From an uncultured Verrucomicrobiota bacterium (GTDB taxonomy: Bacteria > Verrucomicrobiota > Kiritimatiellia > CAIVKH01), in the NCBI GenBank assembly GCA_937873455.1, contig CALMYG010000043.1, positions 62,001-126,000 of the forward strand: a stretch of 64,000 nucleotides of DNA, in the 5' to 3' direction. Every line of letters starts with the position of its first letter. The stretch's first letter is position 1. Position numbers and translations under genes: made by a program. The notes under the pieces are model-generated. The model ran no database searches and was not told where the DNA came from. It was given only the letters and a program-made list of their open reading frames with translations. Below are positions 8,273 through 17,115 of this stretch, in pieces.

Positions 8273-9649
8273 ATGATCGATGTGCATTGCCACTTGTTCA
8301 ACGCTCGGTATCTGCCGCTGGTTGGCGTGTTGCGTTCGCGGAAAGTGCCAAAGCGTTTGGCCGAAGGTTTGGCGCGCGCCATGGTGACGGTAACCGGCAG
8401 AGATCCCCTTCTTGATGCGAGTACGCGCGCGGGGTCAGTCCGCGCATCCACGGCCAGTCGAGCGGTCGATAAAAGTCGCGAACAATTGTTTAAAGACATC
8501 ATGGCCAACCTGAGCAATGAGTCGCTGGATGATCCTGAATCCGCGCAATGGATTGATCAACACGAACCACACCTGCATGATGAAGACCGGAGGCCTACGC
8601 GGGCCGGAAACGCACGGGCGGGAAGACGCGGTCCTCATCGCCAACGCAATCGGAATAACCGTCGTTCCTCGTTAAAAAAGTGGATCGGCGTTGCCACGGA
8701 AGTGATCGACACCGCCGAAGCGGCCATCAATTTCCTCGCCGATCTCGCTCGCCCGGAAACATTGATGGTGCAACGGCTTCTCAAGGCCTCCCCGGGAGTC
8801 CACACCTTTGTACACCTGATGATGGACATGGAGTATGCCTATAACGATCATCCCGATATCGATTTCCTCGATCAGATTGACCGGATGGCTCGGTTGGCAG
8901 GTCAATCCCCAGTCAATATAATCGGATTTGTCGCCTTCGAGACCTTCCGCCCAGATGGCCTCGAGTTGGTTCGTTACGCCATCGAGAAAAAAGACTTTCG
9001 TGGCGTGAAGTATTATCCATCCAGCGGGTATCTCCCGGTCGGTAACACGGACCGGATGATCCCTGATCACCTCGCCCGCGCCGGTCTAACCGGCCGCGAG
9101 ATGGACCGCCTGAATCTCGAAATGTTCGACTACTGCCTGCAATACGATATTCCGATTTTAACACATTGCACTCCGGGAGGTATGGATCGTATTCCCGGAA
9201 AATCCGGCCATCTTGCCGATCCGAAACACTGGATCCGGTTCTTGGAGGAATATCCGCGCTTTCAGAAACTCCGCCTGTGCCTGGCCCACGGCGGCGGCGA
9301 AGCTGGATGGCTGGAAGATGTCGACCCTAGTCAAGGAATGACCTTTTTTCACGATGTGGTGCACATGGTGCAACGATATGACCGAGTTTACACCGACCTG
9401 AGCCATCTCGGAGGAGTAATGGAGCCCGCCAAGGCTATGTATTTCAAAAAAGCCCTGGAGTCGCTAATTGATCGTTATCCCAAATTGTCCCATCGCCTGA
9501 TGTACGGCACCGATTATCCCATGCCCATGGACGGGGCGGGCTGGAAGGGTTATCTACCGGCTTGGATGGCGGCGTTGACCGATTTTCCTCAAGAACTTCA
9601 ACATGATTTCTTCGAGGGTAACGCTACGCGTTATCTTGGTTTACCGTGA
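8273..9649 (+). CDS. Metal-dependent amidohydrolase (amidohydrolase_2 / TIM-barrel type)
   Basis: 458 residues. Metal-binding residues of the amidohydrolase superfamily are visible: DVHCH at the extreme N-terminus (HxH), His in ILTHCTPGG, His in LCLAHGGGE and Asp in MYGTDYPM near the C-terminus. Residues about 95-140 form a basic, low-complexity insertion (RAGNARAGRRGPHRQRNRNN) absent from ordinary family members. The substrate is unknown; decarboxylase-like or hydrolytic activity are both possible for this fold. It starts 8 bp after the protease-hydrolase stop. Confidence 0.85.
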   Translation: MIDVHCHLFNARYLPLVGVLRSRKVPKRLAEGLARAMVTVTGRDPLLDASTRAGSVRASTASRAVDKSREQLFKDIMANLSNESLDDPESAQWIDQHEPHLHDEDRRPTRAGNARAGRRGPHRQRNRNNRRSSLKKWIGVATEVIDTAEAAINFLADLARPETLMVQRLLKASPGVHTFVHLMMDMEYAYNDHPDIDFLDQIDRMARLAGQSPVNIIGFVAFETFRPDGLELVRYAIEKKDFRGVKYYPSSGYLPVGNTDRMIPDHLARAGLTGREMDRLNLEMFDYCLQYDIPILTHCTPGGMDRIPGKSGHLADPKHWIRFLEEYPRFQKLRLCLAHGGGEAGWLEDVDPSQGMTFFHDVVHMVQRYDRVYTDLSHLGGVMEPAKAMYFKKALESLIDRYPKLSHRLMYGTDYPMPMDGAGWKGYLPAWMAALTDFPQELQHDFFEGNATRYLGLP

Positions 9650-9680
9650 CCGGTGTGATTCTTATTGCAGAGTATATCAC

Positions 9681-10427
9681 ATGAACGAAAACAACAAACC
9701 ATCCACGAAAAACGCCGCAGACAATAAAATATCCCTCATCATTAAGTGGGGTTTATTGGGTATCGCCGGCACTTCTCTAATATTCGCCATTTTGCGCATG
9801 ATGATACCGACGCGTGTTGACAAAGATACGGCCTTGTTTCTAGGTATAGCCGCGATCTCGCTCGTGTTGCGGCAAATCACTAAATTTAAGGGCTTCGGTA
9901 TCGAGTTCGAGAAGCAGGTTGCTGAATTAAAGGAAGAAATGTCTAACGTTCAGTCTTCAGTAAACGCACTGGAAAAAGATGTGGGTCCCGGCAGCAAAAC
10001 GGCTCGAATTTCGACACCCAAAAGCAGTAAACCGCAACGCATGCGTGCGGGGCGCGCGAAACGGCTGATCGACCCCGACGATCCCAATAAAGGCATGTTC
10101 GGCGGCAGCGCCGAAGTAAATGGTCGAAAATTATCGGCAGCGATAAAACCAATACACGGCCCTCGCAGTTCGAAGTGCTGGGTAGAATTCAAGGTGGTGT
10201 CAACGGATTCCTCACGGCCGCTTCAGGAACCGGTAAAGGTACATCTTCACCCGTCTTTCGGTGACTGGGATGAATATGATTTAGAAGTCGAAAAGGGTAT
10301 CGCCACTGACAATATTGAGTCGTATGGGGCTTTTACCATCGGTATCGAGACGGATGATGGTAACACTCGATTAGAGCTGGATCTGATGGATGTGAAGGGC
10401 GGCACCGAGAGCTTTTATAAAGAGTAG
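9681..10427 (+). CDS. Two-TM coiled-coil protein with pYEATS-like C-terminal domain
   Basis: 248 residues. TM segments at about 17-42 and 50-65 are followed by a short coiled coil (KQVAELKEEMSNVQSSVNALEKDV), a basic linker, and a C-terminal domain at about 135-245. That domain holds VKVHLHPSFGDWDEYDLEV, then ESYGAFTIGIETDDG and TRLELDLMDV. The LHPSF...YGAFT...DDGxTRLELDL pattern matches what I remember of the prokaryotic YEATS-like (pYEATS) domain reported in bacterial conflict systems. The ATG at 9681 is chosen because it opens the membrane domain; the frame is open upstream into the amidohydrolase. It is likely a membrane sensor or scaffold. Confidence 0.75.
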   Translation: MNENNKPSTKNAADNKISLIIKWGLLGIAGTSLIFAILRMMIPTRVDKDTALFLGIAAISLVLRQITKFKGFGIEFEKQVAELKEEMSNVQSSVNALEKDVGPGSKTARISTPKSSKPQRMRAGRAKRLIDPDDPNKGMFGGSAEVNGRKLSAAIKPIHGPRSSKCWVEFKVVSTDSSRPLQEPVKVHLHPSFGDWDEYDLEVEKGIATDNIESYGAFTIGIETDDGNTRLELDLMDVKGGTESFYKE

Positions 10428-10489
10428 GGCATGTTTTTAGCACGTCACGTTAGTAACCATGCCAAGTAGGGCGAAGGGTGTTGATCGAA

Positions 10490-11677
10490 ATGTCCATCCC
10501 CGTCTTCGATCTCCATTGCGACATTCTGCTGCGTTGGAAATTGTTTAATCAAGACGTGCGCGGGCACTTGCTCGGCGGGCGGCGCGGGCAAAAACGAAAC
10601 CTTCTTCCCCATACGGATATTCCTCGGCTGGCCGATTCCTCGTTTCGCGGCCTGCTCGCCGGGGTTCACTCCTTTATATCCAAACAAGGGTCGGAGGCCG
10701 CCTTTCGGACATTGCTGCGGCAGGTCCGGCATTTGCAGTGGTTGGCCCGCGAGCGGCCAAATTCTTGGGCGCTACACACGCCGGGGCAGACCTGGGACCT
10801 GACCGAAAAGCTGCCCTTGTCGGTCGCCCCGGCGATTGAAGGGGCACACATGTTGAATGCCGACCACCCTCAAATGGACGAATTAGCCGCATTGGGTGTC
10901 GTGGCGGTGACGCTGGCCCACAACCGCGGCAACTGGGCCGTTCCCAATGGCTTTATCCCGGGCATCGCTCGAAACAATTTGTATACGCCCGGACTTGAGG
11001 TGAGCGCCTATTCCACGGCCGGACGCCGATTGGTCGAGGGCTTGGTGGCGCGGGGCATCGCGATTGATGTCGCGCATGTGGCGGGCAGTGCGGTGCGCGA
11101 GGTTATCGCGCACGTGAAATCGTTGGCGTCTCAACGTGGAATTCCGCGTATTCCCGTCCTTTGCACGCACGCCGGTGCCCGGTTTACCGATCCTGATTTA
11201 ACCGTGAAGCCAACCGGCATCAATTTTGATGCTTTTGCCGAGGGGGATATGGAGGATTCACCCACCCGCAAAGATCCGGCCTTTCGCAACATCAGTCGCC
11301 ATAACGCTCGCCTGATCGCCGAGACAGGCGGGGTGATCGGGGTTTACGTTCCACCGATGTTTCTCGGATCCGGAACCGACAGCCAGCGGGTATTCGAACA
11401 CGTCAAGGCCATGGCGGCCGTCGCCGGACCCGAACATGTCGCCATCGGCACCGATTACGACGGCATGATCGACCTCCCCAAAGACCACCGGGATTGCCGC
11501 GACTTCGGGAAAATCGCCACGCTAATCACCGATTATTTCGGGACCAAACTCGCCGCAGGCATCCTCCACGAAAATGCCTCCCGCGCCTTAAATGAAATAT
11601 GGGCCTGTCGGGATGCGGCCATCCGCGATGAAGCCGAACGACTTGGCGCGGAAAAATTGCGCCTTTTCGAAGGGTGA
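10490..11677 (+). CDS. M19-family membrane-dipeptidase-like protein
   Basis: 395 residues. Renal-dipeptidase family zinc ligands are visible: FDLHCD at the N-terminus (HxD), the bridging Glu in IEGAHML, His in IDVAHVAG, His in LCTHAG and Asp in IGTDYDGM. Despite the family name there is no signal peptide or TM segment here, so the enzyme is probably cytoplasmic. Family members cleave dipeptides, some with D-residues. A GTG four codons upstream (10478) is an alternative start. Last gene of the hydrolase cluster. Confidence 0.88.
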   Translation: MSIPVFDLHCDILLRWKLFNQDVRGHLLGGRRGQKRNLLPHTDIPRLADSSFRGLLAGVHSFISKQGSEAAFRTLLRQVRHLQWLARERPNSWALHTPGQTWDLTEKLPLSVAPAIEGAHMLNADHPQMDELAALGVVAVTLAHNRGNWAVPNGFIPGIARNNLYTPGLEVSAYSTAGRRLVEGLVARGIAIDVAHVAGSAVREVIAHVKSLASQRGIPRIPVLCTHAGARFTDPDLTVKPTGINFDAFAEGDMEDSPTRKDPAFRNISRHNARLIAETGGVIGVYVPPMFLGSGTDSQRVFEHVKAMAAVAGPEHVAIGTDYDGMIDLPKDHRDCRDFGKIATLITDYFGTKLAAGILHENASRALNEIWACRDAAIRDEAERLGAEKLRLFEG

Positions 11678-11709
11678 TGGCGCCCCGGTACAACTCCATG
11701 CGTCACAAT

Positions 11710-11832
11710 GGGCGCATCTCCGAGTTTGTGCAAAGGTTCCTTGTAGGCCGGGGCTCTGTCCCCGGCGCCTCTCCGCCGACCGCAGAGGGTCGGCCTACAC
11801 CAAGGCACTTGTCAAAACTCGGAGATGCGCCC
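11710..11832. mobile_element. 123-bp MITE-like element with 18-bp TIRs and 9-bp target duplication
   Basis: Terminal inverted repeats GGGCGCATCTCCGAGTTT (11710-11727) and its perfect complement (11815-11832) enclose an inner imperfect palindrome (CCTTGTAGGCCG ... CGGCCTACACCAAGG). The element is bracketed by the exact direct repeat CGTCACAAT at 11701-11709 and 11833-11841, as expected from a transposition target duplication. There is no coding capacity, so it must have been moved in trans. Confidence 0.85.
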
Positions 11833-11913
11833 CGTCACAATTAATCCCTTGTTTACCCGTGGGCATTTCGCCATCATCCCGGTCATGCAACTGATGCTTG
11901 GGGATGGCTAACC

Positions 11914-14900
11914 ATGTCCACTCGCTTTTTTACCAATGCGGGCGAGAATACCTTGTTGCACAAGTTTGCCGGGGTGTTGGCGCATAATCCTGATATCGAG
12001 CGGTTTGATGCGCTGGTGGGGTATTTGCGGGCGTCCGGGTGGTTTGCCGTCCGCCCTCATCTGGAGCGGGTGCCGAACGTCCGGGTGCTGGTCGGGATCG
12101 ATGTGGATGCGCTGCTGGCCCGTCATCACAAACAGGGGCTTTTGCCCCTGGCCGATGTCGAACGCACCCGCAAGGATGTGGAGGCGTCGCTGAAACATGA
12201 TATTCAGTCCGCGCCCTACCGGCCCGAGGTGGAAGGCGGAATTCGCCAATTCGTGGAGGACGTCCGCTCCGGCAAGGTCGAACTGCGCGCCCATCCGACC
12301 AAACGGCTTCACGCGAAAATCTACATCCTGCTCCCCGCCGGATTCTGTGAACACAAACCCGGCGCGGTCATTACCGGTTCGTCCAACCTGACCGCCGCCG
12401 GGCTCGGCGCCGAAGAAAACCGAAGCAACTACGAATTCAACGTGCTGCTCCAGCAGTATGAAGATGTCCTTTTTGCCTCCAGTGAGTTCGATGCGCTGTG
12501 GGCGGAAAGCGAGGAGATTCTCCCCGTCATGGTGGGCGAGGTGGTCAAGGAAAGTTACCTGCGCGATGACCTGACCCCGTTCGATCTCTACATCAAATTT
12601 CTGATCGAATACTTTGGCCCGGCCATCGAGTACGACCCGAACGCTGAAACCGACCTGCCCAAGGGCATCAAGCGGCTCGACTACCAGAGCGACGCGGTGA
12701 CCGATGGTTGGCTCAAACTGCAAAAACACGGCGGCTTTTTCCTCGCCGATGTCGTCGGACTCGGCAAAACCATCGTGGCCGCCCGGATCGCCAAAAAGTT
12801 CTTCCACCACAACGGCTTTCCCTCCCACCTTTCCCGCATTCTCGTGGTTACCCCTCCGGCCATGCGCGACAACTGGCAGGAAGCCCTCGACTTGTTCGGC
12901 CTCGATCACTGCGCCCGCGTCCTGAACAACGGCAGTCTCCATAAAATCCGCGACCCGGAAAAATTCGACCTGATTGTGGTGGACGAGGCACACAAGTTCC
13001 GCAATGACACCGCCGAAGGCTACGACCTTCTGCAAAAACTCTGTAAAACCCCGACCCGCCGCCGTCTTCCCGATGGATCGTTTGCCCCCAAACGGGTCAT
13101 CCTCGTATCCGCCACCCCGCTGAACAACCGCCCGGAGGACATCCGCAACCTCGTGCTGCTTTTCCAGGACGGCAAGGACAGTACCATTCTCGGCAACCTC
13201 CAACACTTCTTCTCCCAGCGCATCAAGGAGTACCGCACCGCCCGCCGCTTGCCGAATCCGGACGACGCCAAACGCGCCGTCGCCCACATCTACGAACAAA
13301 TTCGCGAGAAAGTGGTGCAGCCGCTGACGGTGCGCCGGACCCGTACCGACCTGAAAACCGACAAACGTTATAAAGCCGATCTCGACGGCCAGGGCATCCG
13401 TTTCCCGCCGGTCGGCAGGCCAAAGCCGATCTTCTACCGGTTGGGCGACGAACTCGATCAGCTTTACGACCGCACCATCGGCCTGCTCGGCGATCTCCAA
13501 CCCGGGGGAATGACCTACAACCGCTACCGCGCCATTGGCTACCTCAAGCCGGAACTGAAGAAGAAATACCAGAACGCCGATTTGATCTCCGCCCAACTCG
13601 CCCAGATCATGAAAACCCTGCTGGTCAAAAGACTGGACAGCAGCTTCCATGCATTCACCAGCAGCCTCGCCCGGTTCCGCGACGCCAACGAAGCCATGCG
13701 CCGCATGTTGGAGCAGGGGAGGGTGATCATCGCACCGAATCTCGGCGTCTCCGAATATATCCTCGAAGATCGCGAAGATGACCTGCTCGCCCTCGTGGCC
13801 GAAGAAAGCGAAACCGACCCCACCATCACCGTGTGTACACCCGACGACTTGAACGAAGGCTTCCGGGAAGGCATCGAACACGATGCCGCGTTGCTGGAAA
13901 ACTTGGTCACCCGCTGGCAGGCGGTCGAGCAGGACCCCAAACTCGACGAATTCCTCCGTATGCTCCGGGAGGAACTGCTCAAGCCCGAATTGAATGAAAC
14001 TGGCAAGCTGGTGATCTTCTCCGAAGCCCGCGATACCACCGAATACCTGGCCCGGCAGTTGGAGGCGGCCGGATTTGGTCCCGTCCTGACCGTCGATTCC
14101 CATACCCGCAAGGACCGCATGCCCATCGTCCGGGCCAACTTCGACGCCAATCTCCCGCTGATCGAGCGCAAGGACGACTTCCGCCTGCTGCTTTCCACCG
14201 AAGTTCTCGCCGAAGGTGTCAACCTTCACCGGTCCCATGTCATCGTCAACTACGATACCCCGTGGAATTCCACCCGCCTCATGCAACGCATCGGCCGGGT
14301 CAACCGCATTGGCTCCACCGCCGCCGCCATCCACATCTACAATTTCTATCCCACCGCCCAGGTCGACTCGGACATCGATCTCAAACGCAAGGCCCTGCTC
14401 AAGTTGCAGGCCTTTCACTCCGCCCTCGGCGAGGACAGCCAGATCTATTCGCCCGACGAGGACGTCAACACCTTCGGCCTGTTCGATCGGGACATCGAGG
14501 AAGACCGCGACGAACGCCTGGCCTTCTTGTCCGAACTGCGCGACTTCAAGGAAGCCAGTCCCGAAGAATTCCGCCGCATCCGTTCGCTGCCCCTTCGCGC
14601 CCGCTGCGGACGACGCCAGGAAGCCCTCGCCGGGCAGTCGCTGGTGTTTATCCGCAACGACCGCCGCGACGCCTTTTACCGGCTCAACGATGAGGTCGAG
14701 GAAATGGGTTTTGTCGAGATGGCCAAGGCCTTCCGCGCCGAAGTGACCGAACCGGCAGCCCCGTTGCACGACGCCCACCACGACCAGGTCCGCGCCGCCC
14801 TCGACGATTTCCGGGCCAAACAAGCCGACGACGCCGTGCGCGAGCGGGCGGTGGATCACACCGTCGGCCCCAACGAGCAAAAAGCTCTGCGCCTGCTGGT

Positions 14901-15237
14901 CGCCGCCCAAAACCTGCCCCACCTCGCCGCCGCCGAACGCACCGATCTCCAAGCCGCCATCGTCGCCGTCCGGCTCGCCCGTTTCCAGGACCTGCCCCGG
15001 AAGATCAACGCTCTTCAGAAAGCGGTGGCAAAAAAGCCGGTCACCAACGCGGTATTGCTGGAAAAACTGCTGGAGATCATTCGTAGTTATCCCCTCCAGT
15101 CTGAAGAACCACCGCCGCCACCCACCGCGCTGCCGGTCGTCGATCCCGCCTTTCTACCGGATATTATTCTGTCCGAGTCGTTTGCCGGGGCGGAAGGTGA
15201 ACCACGAATCAACACGAATGGACACGAAGGGGAATAA
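11914..15237 (+). CDS. PLD-domain SNF2-type helicase of a restriction-like system
   Basis: 1107 residues. The N-terminal phospholipase-D-like nuclease segment has LHAKIYIL (His133, Lys135) and GSSNLTAAGL (about 155). The SNF2/superfamily-2 motor has Walker A VGLGKT (about 282), DEAH in VVDEAHKFRND, motif III VSATPLNNRP, and motif VI QRIGRVNRIGS. This architecture is found beside Eco57I-type adenine methylases in restriction-like defence loci; here the methylase is 1.9 kb downstream. The last residues (PRINTNGHEGE) are encoded by a dispersed CCACGAATCAACACGAATGG-type repeat, so the true domain ends earlier. Confidence 0.88.
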   Translation: MSTRFFTNAGENTLLHKFAGVLAHNPDIERFDALVGYLRASGWFAVRPHLERVPNVRVLVGIDVDALLARHHKQGLLPLADVERTRKDVEASLKHDIQSAPYRPEVEGGIRQFVEDVRSGKVELRAHPTKRLHAKIYILLPAGFCEHKPGAVITGSSNLTAAGLGAEENRSNYEFNVLLQQYEDVLFASSEFDALWAESEEILPVMVGEVVKESYLRDDLTPFDLYIKFLIEYFGPAIEYDPNAETDLPKGIKRLDYQSDAVTDGWLKLQKHGGFFLADVVGLGKTIVAARIAKKFFHHNGFPSHLSRILVVTPPAMRDNWQEALDLFGLDHCARVLNNGSLHKIRDPEKFDLIVVDEAHKFRNDTAEGYDLLQKLCKTPTRRRLPDGSFAPKRVILVSATPLNNRPEDIRNLVLLFQDGKDSTILGNLQHFFSQRIKEYRTARRLPNPDDAKRAVAHIYEQIREKVVQPLTVRRTRTDLKTDKRYKADLDGQGIRFPPVGRPKPIFYRLGDELDQLYDRTIGLLGDLQPGGMTYNRYRAIGYLKPELKKKYQNADLISAQLAQIMKTLLVKRLDSSFHAFTSSLARFRDANEAMRRMLEQGRVIIAPNLGVSEYILEDREDDLLALVAEESETDPTITVCTPDDLNEGFREGIEHDAALLENLVTRWQAVEQDPKLDEFLRMLREELLKPELNETGKLVIFSEARDTTEYLARQLEAAGFGPVLTVDSHTRKDRMPIVRANFDANLPLIERKDDFRLLLSTEVLAEGVNLHRSHVIVNYDTPWNSTRLMQRIGRVNRIGSTAAAIHIYNFYPTAQVDSDIDLKRKALLKLQAFHSALGEDSQIYSPDEDVNTFGLFDRDIEEDRDERLAFLSELRDFKEASPEEFRRIRSLPLRARCGRRQEALAGQSLVFIRNDRRDAFYRLNDEVEEMGFVEMAKAFRAEVTEPAAPLHDAHHDQVRAALDDFRAKQADDAVRERAVDHTVGPNEQKALRLLVAAQNLPHLAAAERTDLQAAIVAVRLARFQDLPRKINALQKAVAKKPVTNAVLLEKLLEIIRSYPLQSEEPPPPPTALPVVDPAFLPDIILSESFAGAEGEPRINTNGHEGE

Positions 15238-15255
15238 GGTCGGTGCCTAACTGGA

Positions 15256-15277
15256 GCCCCGGTGCCCTCACCGGGGC
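15256..15277 (+). repeat. 9-bp GC-rich hairpin after the helicase gene
   Basis: GCCCCGGTG and CACCGGGGC form a perfect stem with a CCCT loop 18 bp past the helicase stop. It could terminate the helicase transcript, but no T-run follows (GGGAAAAGAAGG), so a dispersed palindrome is equally likely. Confidence 0.5.
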
Positions 15278-15303
15278 GGGAAAAGAAGGATCGAAAGGGT
15301 GAG

Positions 15304-15349
15304 GGTGGTTGCATGGTGGTTGACAGGTGGTTGATAAGCGGTTTATTTA
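15304..15349 (+). promoter_or_regulatory. Promoter with three 11-bp-spaced GGTGGTTG repeats ahead of the RES/Xre operon
   Basis: GGTGGTTG occurs at 15304, 15315 and 15326, one helical turn apart. A consensus -35 TTGACA (15320-15325) overlaps copies two and three, and TA-rich -10 candidates lie at 15343-15349. The predicted start site falls at or within a few bases of the antitoxin ATG (15356), so the mRNA may be leaderless. The arrangement is what one expects of an autoregulated toxin-antitoxin operator. Confidence 0.65.
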
Positions 15350-15355
15350 TTATTC

Positions 15356-16219
15356 ATGAATACGAAAGAACCTGAAGTTGTCTGGTTAACCGCTGATCCG
15401 CCGTTCACGGATGCCGCTACCAATAAACGAACTGCTAGCATTCGCCACGCGCCGGCTCATTCGCGCACGGCCCAGGTCAGGCGCGGAGTGTCTCCAGATC
15501 TTCCGGTGGTAAATATGTCTCGGGGCGATTGGATGGCGCGGGAGACCTCACCCAGCATCACCGTCATCGAGACCGATGATGACCTCTCCGTTTATCGGGG
15601 CGTGATTCAGAAACTGTCCGCGGACCAGGCCCGCAGTTCCGTTCCCACCTATGCCGTGGTCTACACGTTGACCAAGACAGCGGCCCAGAAACGCCATGTC
15701 GTGCGGGAGCGTCGTCATCTGCTCGCGCAATTCGCCTGCCCCGACTGGGTGGAAATCGCCACCTCCCGTCAAAGCGTCGAAGATGCCTTGGCCAACTTCC
15801 TGGCCAAATGCCAAATCAACCAGGCGAAACGCGAAGCCCCCCGGTCCAGTCCTCTGGACGCCATCCAGGCGGTCATCGACGTGACCGCCGATCTCCGCGA
15901 AAGCGGCGGCAACCTCTCAGCTAGGATAATTGCCGACCTGTACGACATCAAAATGGCCGAACTGGCCCGGTTGTTGGGTCGCACACCGCAAGCGCTCTCC
16001 AAGACCCCGGATGCCGACACGCTCCAAAACGACCTCGCCTATTTCGAGCGCATCGCCCGTCTAAGATTGCGACTGAAAGATGACGACTCGTTCCGTAAAT
16101 GGCTTCGCATGAAAAATCCGCAGTTGGATGGTCATACCCCACTGGATGTTCTGAAGATGAAGAAATGGCAGGAGTTGGCAGATTATGTCGATGACATGCT
16201 CACCGGAGCTCCGGCTTGA
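15356..16219 (+). CDS. Xre/MbcA/ParS-type antitoxin with long N-terminal region
   Basis: 287 residues, about twice the usual length of RES-partner antitoxins. A helix-rich DNA-binding section (IIADLYDIKMAELARLLGRTPQALSKTPDA) precedes the C-terminal toxin-binding domain (FERIARLRLRLKDDDSFRKW...GHTPLDVLKMKKWQELADYV). The first 100 or so residues are not recognised and may be a sensor. It overlaps the RES toxin by one base (TGATG), classic toxin-antitoxin spacing. An internal ATG near 15515 could give a shorter form. Confidence 0.8.
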   Translation: MNTKEPEVVWLTADPPFTDAATNKRTASIRHAPAHSRTAQVRRGVSPDLPVVNMSRGDWMARETSPSITVIETDDDLSVYRGVIQKLSADQARSSVPTYAVVYTLTKTAAQKRHVVRERRHLLAQFACPDWVEIATSRQSVEDALANFLAKCQINQAKREAPRSSPLDAIQAVIDVTADLRESGGNLSARIIADLYDIKMAELARLLGRTPQALSKTPDADTLQNDLAYFERIARLRLRLKDDDSFRKWLRMKNPQLDGHTPLDVLKMKKWQELADYVDDMLTGAPA

Positions 16220-16788
16220 TGGCGGATCCAGCCTCTTTTCCTGATTTGTTGGTCACCGCACCGACCATCTCCATTGATTCGCTCGTGGCAAGGAGGGTTC
16301 CCGACGACATCTTGCACAGCAACGTTCCTCCCGATTATCTGTTCACTTCCGGTAAAAAGGCTCGATATAGCGTGGCGGGTGTTCATTGCGCCTATTTTGC
16401 CGCTGACGAAATAACCGCCATTGCGGAATACGAAAAAGATTTACTGTCGGGAAATCGTTTTCAACCCGTAACGACCTTCTGGGCTGAGGCGAAATTGGGA
16501 AAAGTCATCGATTTGACCAATCCCGACTGCTTATATCATTTTGGGCTCGTTACAGCCGACTTGCAGGTTACCTGGCGACTTGCTTCATCGCCAACGCTCA
16601 CGCAGCAATTGGGAGCGGCCATTGCGCATAATACGTCTGGCATCACCGCCATCCGCTATCCCTCCGAAGCCATGCGCTTGATCGGCAAGACCGGCACCAA
16701 CTTCGTCATCTACCGCGACCGGATCGCCGCCCCCGATTCCCTGACCATCAAGGGCCCCGGCAATACCGTTCTCCAACGCTGGCCCTAA
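16219..16788 (+). CDS. RES-domain toxin
   Basis: 189 residues. The RES fold signature is visible: RYSVAGVHCAYFAADEITAIAEYE (RES-type Arg/Tyr/Glu region) and later SGITAIRYPSEAMRLIGKTGTNFVIYRD. RES toxins of the ParT/MbcT/Res class attack NAD+ or ADP-ribosylate targets; that chemistry is family knowledge, not seen here. The ATG at 16219 is used; a TTG codon three bases upstream is also in frame. The pair sits between the helicase and the methylase of the restriction-like system. Confidence 0.85.
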   Translation: MADPASFPDLLVTAPTISIDSLVARRVPDDILHSNVPPDYLFTSGKKARYSVAGVHCAYFAADEITAIAEYEKDLLSGNRFQPVTTFWAEAKLGKVIDLTNPDCLYHFGLVTADLQVTWRLASSPTLTQQLGAAIAHNTSGITAIRYPSEAMRLIGKTGTNFVIYRDRIAAPDSLTIKGPGNTVLQRWP

Positions 16789-16793
16789 CGTTC

Positions 16794-16868
16794 CGTAGCC
16801 GCCGTCGGGAGGCGGTGGATACTTTTCGCGCCATCACGCCTATCCACGGCCTAACGGCCGCGGCTACG
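16794..16868. repeat. 75-bp palindromic element between RES toxin and methylase
   Basis: Outer arms CGTAGCCGC (16794-16802) and GCGGCTACG (16860-16868) and inner arms GTGGATA (16815-16821) and TATCCAC (16841-16847) form a nested palindrome a few bases after the RES stop. It looks like a dispersed REP-type element. The rest of the 327-bp gap to the methylase holds the inverted dispersed repeat described next and no gene. Confidence 0.7.
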
Positions 16869-16913
16869 AAGATTCGCTGCGAACTCTTCGTTTGTACCCT
16901 TGATCCCTCATTC

Positions 16914-16946
16914 CCATTCGTGTGAATCCGTGTTCATTCGTGGTTA
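16914..16946 (-). repeat. Dispersed CCACGAATGAACACG repeat, reverse copy
   Basis: On the minus strand this reads ACCACGAATGAACACGGATT and continues CACACGAATGG. A forward, partly diverged copy at about 15200-15230 encodes the last residues of the helicase, and a fainter one lies near 3525. Such repeats are common in large soil and aquatic bacterial genomes. Confidence 0.55.
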
Positions 16947-17115
16947 CAAATTTACCCATCCGAAAATCTTGCCTTCGTGCCCCGCATTCGCCACAATCCC
17001 GTATGACTTCAACCGAAAGGTCTGACGTGACCCATGCCGCGAACATCATGGCGCCCGCCGTTTCCTCCCTTTTCGTGTCGTTCGCGCTTTTCGTAGTTTC
17101 TCTCTCCCCCGCACC

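Noticed and set aside
11908..14952. A 1014-codon open frame on the minus strand opposite the PLD-SNF2 helicase
   Set aside because: It is an antisense shadow of a GC-rich gene: the residues are compositionally odd (Gly/Val/Phe-rich, no family motifs), while the plus strand has every SNF2 motif.
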